Shown: in pieces, positions 3,972-5,144 of the stretch | How the letters are laid out: each line of letters opens with the position of its first letter | Position numbering within the stretch: the stretch's first letter is position 1 | DNA from: Candidatus Hydrogenedentota bacterium | Lineage (GTDB): Bacteria; Hydrogenedentota; Hydrogenedentia; Hydrogenedentales; SLHB01 | Direction of reading: 5' to 3' | DNA length: 5,144 bases | Assembly (NCBI GenBank): GCA_022706165.1 | Contig: JAKJDA010000060.1 | Coordinates: 1 to 5,144 of the forward strand | Notes under the pieces: generated by a model | What the model saw: the letters and a program-made list of their open reading frames with translations, nothing else | Told to the model about the DNA's origin: nothing | Database searches by the model: none | Program-made: the position numbers and the translations under genes

Positions 3972-5144
3972 TGGCTGGGTTGATGCTAGCGATGCTTCTG
4001 GCTGCGCAGGACATGTTTCGCGTGGACGTGTACCCGTTGCCCGATCCCGATGCATACGTCTTTTTAGCGCGGGCCGATGCGGACCTCGTCGGCGATCTGG
4101 CGATACTGAACGGGACCGCGATGACCGTGCACGCATCGGGATCGCGCGGGACCCCCTTGACGGTTCAACTCGAACCCGGGACATCCGCCGTGGATGTGGA
4201 CGGGGACAAGCGCGCGGAAGTCGTGGCCATATGCGGCGACCGAATCTTGACGTACATTCTATCTCCCGGATCGCCATCCCCGCAGCCGACGGAAGCGCTC
4301 ACGCGGCCCAGTCTCTTGTCCGCAGCGAGTCAGAAGCCGTTTCCTCGCGTATTGGTGGTCTACCGCGGGGGACGCCCCCTGCTTGCCCTTCCCCAGAAGG
4401 ATTTTTTGGAACTTGTGTCCCTTGACGGAACGGTTGATTCGCGATACGGCGTCGCGTTCGAATCTCCAACGTTCGCTTCTGATTTTTGGGCGCACGATTC
4501 TCGCCCGCCGCTGGCAGGAAGCGCGTCTTCGTTGGAATGGCGCATCGGAGCCCGGCACTGCGGCGGCTATGACCTGCCGGTGGATCTCAAGCCGGGGCCT
4601 GCGTCTTTTGCCTGGGAACCCTTTCCAAACGCCTGGCGCCGGGACGAAGGAAAGGCGTTGCCGCATTCGCGGTGGCCGACTTTCCCGCTGCGGGTCATGG
4701 GGGAAGATGCGCGCCAGGTGCGTTACCAATCGCCGGCGCCGCCGGGCCAGGAGACCGTCATTCGCATCGTCGAACAAGAGAAACGCCCTCAGCCCGAGGG
4801 AAGCGATATTCCTCCGGGCGACGAATTCGTTGCAGGGCCCGAGCATCGTTATCCGGGGATCATGGTGACCCCAGACGGCGATCTCCCGGATTATAATCAT
4901 GACGGCTATGTCGACTTGACTTTGTGGCAGGCCCCCGACCCCGGTTTGTCGGTAAACGCGCTGACTCGCGCCGTCAGCATCGGCACATGGCCCTTGCGCA
5001 TTGCCGTCTATCTGTATTCCCCGGAGAAGAAACGGTTTGACATCGAAACCGTCAAGCGGATCGACACGGAGGCGCCGGTCTTTCTGTTTATGGGCGGGGA
5101 GCCGGTGCAGCATTGCGTATTGCGTGACCTTAATGGAGACGGAT
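3968..5144 (+). CDS. Second FG-GAP-like exported protein, 3' end outside window
   Basis: The frame stays open for 392 codons to the window edge. The start ATG overlaps the previous stop (ATGA) and has a GAAGGGA site. Residues 2-13 (MAGLMLAMLLAA) are hydrophobic with a plausible cleavage after LAA, but there is no basic n-region. The segment 34-49 (RADADLVGDLAILNG) resembles blade 1 of the preceding protein with its calcium loop eroded. VDVDGDKRAEVVAI (75-88) lacks the loop Gly. DYNHDGYVDLTLW (308-320) is a good loop, and another (DLNGDG) begins at 387. About 120-300 has no recognised motif, is rich in Pro and Trp, and holds a basic/acidic Pro-rich linker near 255-290. It appears to be a diverged paralogue of its neighbour. 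A long antisense frame over the same DNA (about 4259-5113) is judged a shadow because it lacks a ribosome site and motifs. Function unknown; probably periplasmic or surface-exposed. Confidence 0.82.
   Translation, partial: MMAGLMLAMLLAAQDMFRVDVYPLPDPDAYVFLARADADLVGDLAILNGTAMTVHASGSRGTPLTVQLEPGTSAVDVDGDKRAEVVAICGDRILTYILSPGSPSPQPTEALTRPSLLSAASQKPFPRVLVVYRGGRPLLALPQKDFLELVSLDGTVDSRYGVAFESPTFASDFWAHDSRPPLAGSASSLEWRIGARHCGGYDLPVDLKPGPASFAWEPFPNAWRRDEGKALPHSRWPTFPLRVMGEDARQVRYQSPAPPGQETVIRIVEQEKRPQPEGSDIPPGDEFVAGPEHRYPGIMVTPDGDLPDYNHDGYVDLTLWQAPDPGLSVNALTRAVSIGTWPLRIAVYLYSPEKKRFDIETVKRIDTEAPVFLFMGGEPVQHCVLRDLNGDG

Noticed and set aside
3348..4277. Long minus-strand open frame of 309 codons
   Set aside because: It lies antisense to the first FG-GAP gene and runs into the second, is very arginine- and proline-rich, and has no motif or ribosome site. 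High third-position GC on the plus strand explains it.
4259..5113. Long minus-strand open frame of 284 codons
   Set aside because: It is antisense to the second FG-GAP-like gene, which has an SD site, an ATGA overlap, a hydrophobic lead and calcium-loop motifs in its own frame; the antisense frame has none of these.

Overview
The window is about 5.1 kb of moderately GC-rich bacterial DNA with tightly packed genes. It reads as one leftward gene, a 559-bp AT-richer intergenic region, and one rightward four-gene operon that runs off the right edge. The organism cannot be named from the sequence alone. Secreted proteins with calcium-loop FG-GAP/VCBS repeats, a secreted beta-strand-rich protein and Shine-Dalgarno (SD) sites in front of four of the five genes suggest a Gram-negative environmental bacterium. 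Planctomycetota, Verrucomicrobiota/Lentisphaerota or Hydrogenedentota-like lineages would fit, but that is inference from gene content and not proof.

Layout. Positions 255 to 1 (minus strand) hold the first 85 codons of a secreted protein with a classical signal peptide. Positions 256-814 hold no convincing gene. They carry a candidate leftward promoter, AT-rich sequence with a rightward -10-like hexamer, several short direct and inverted repeats, a segment at 675-764 that can fold in mutually exclusive ways, and an extended -10 element just before the first rightward gene. Positions 815-1714 encode an ABC ATPase, 1711-2502 its ABC-2 type permease, 2499-3971 a putatively exported FG-GAP/VCBS-repeat protein (GTG start), and 3968-5144 the first 392 codons of a second, related FG-GAP-like protein that continues beyond the window.

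The four rightward genes are joined by 4-bp stop/start overlaps (ATGA, GTGA, ATGA), so they are very probably co-transcribed and translationally coupled. The ATPase and permease should form one export-type ABC transporter in the inner membrane. The two following proteins look like extracytoplasmic calcium-binding beta-propellers. Coupling an ABC-2 exporter to two putatively secreted FG-GAP paralogues is the most interesting theme here. The substrate and the role of the propellers are unknown. The ATPase start has no SD site but sits 7 nt downstream of an extended -10 element, so its mRNA may be leaderless, unlike the other genes in the window.
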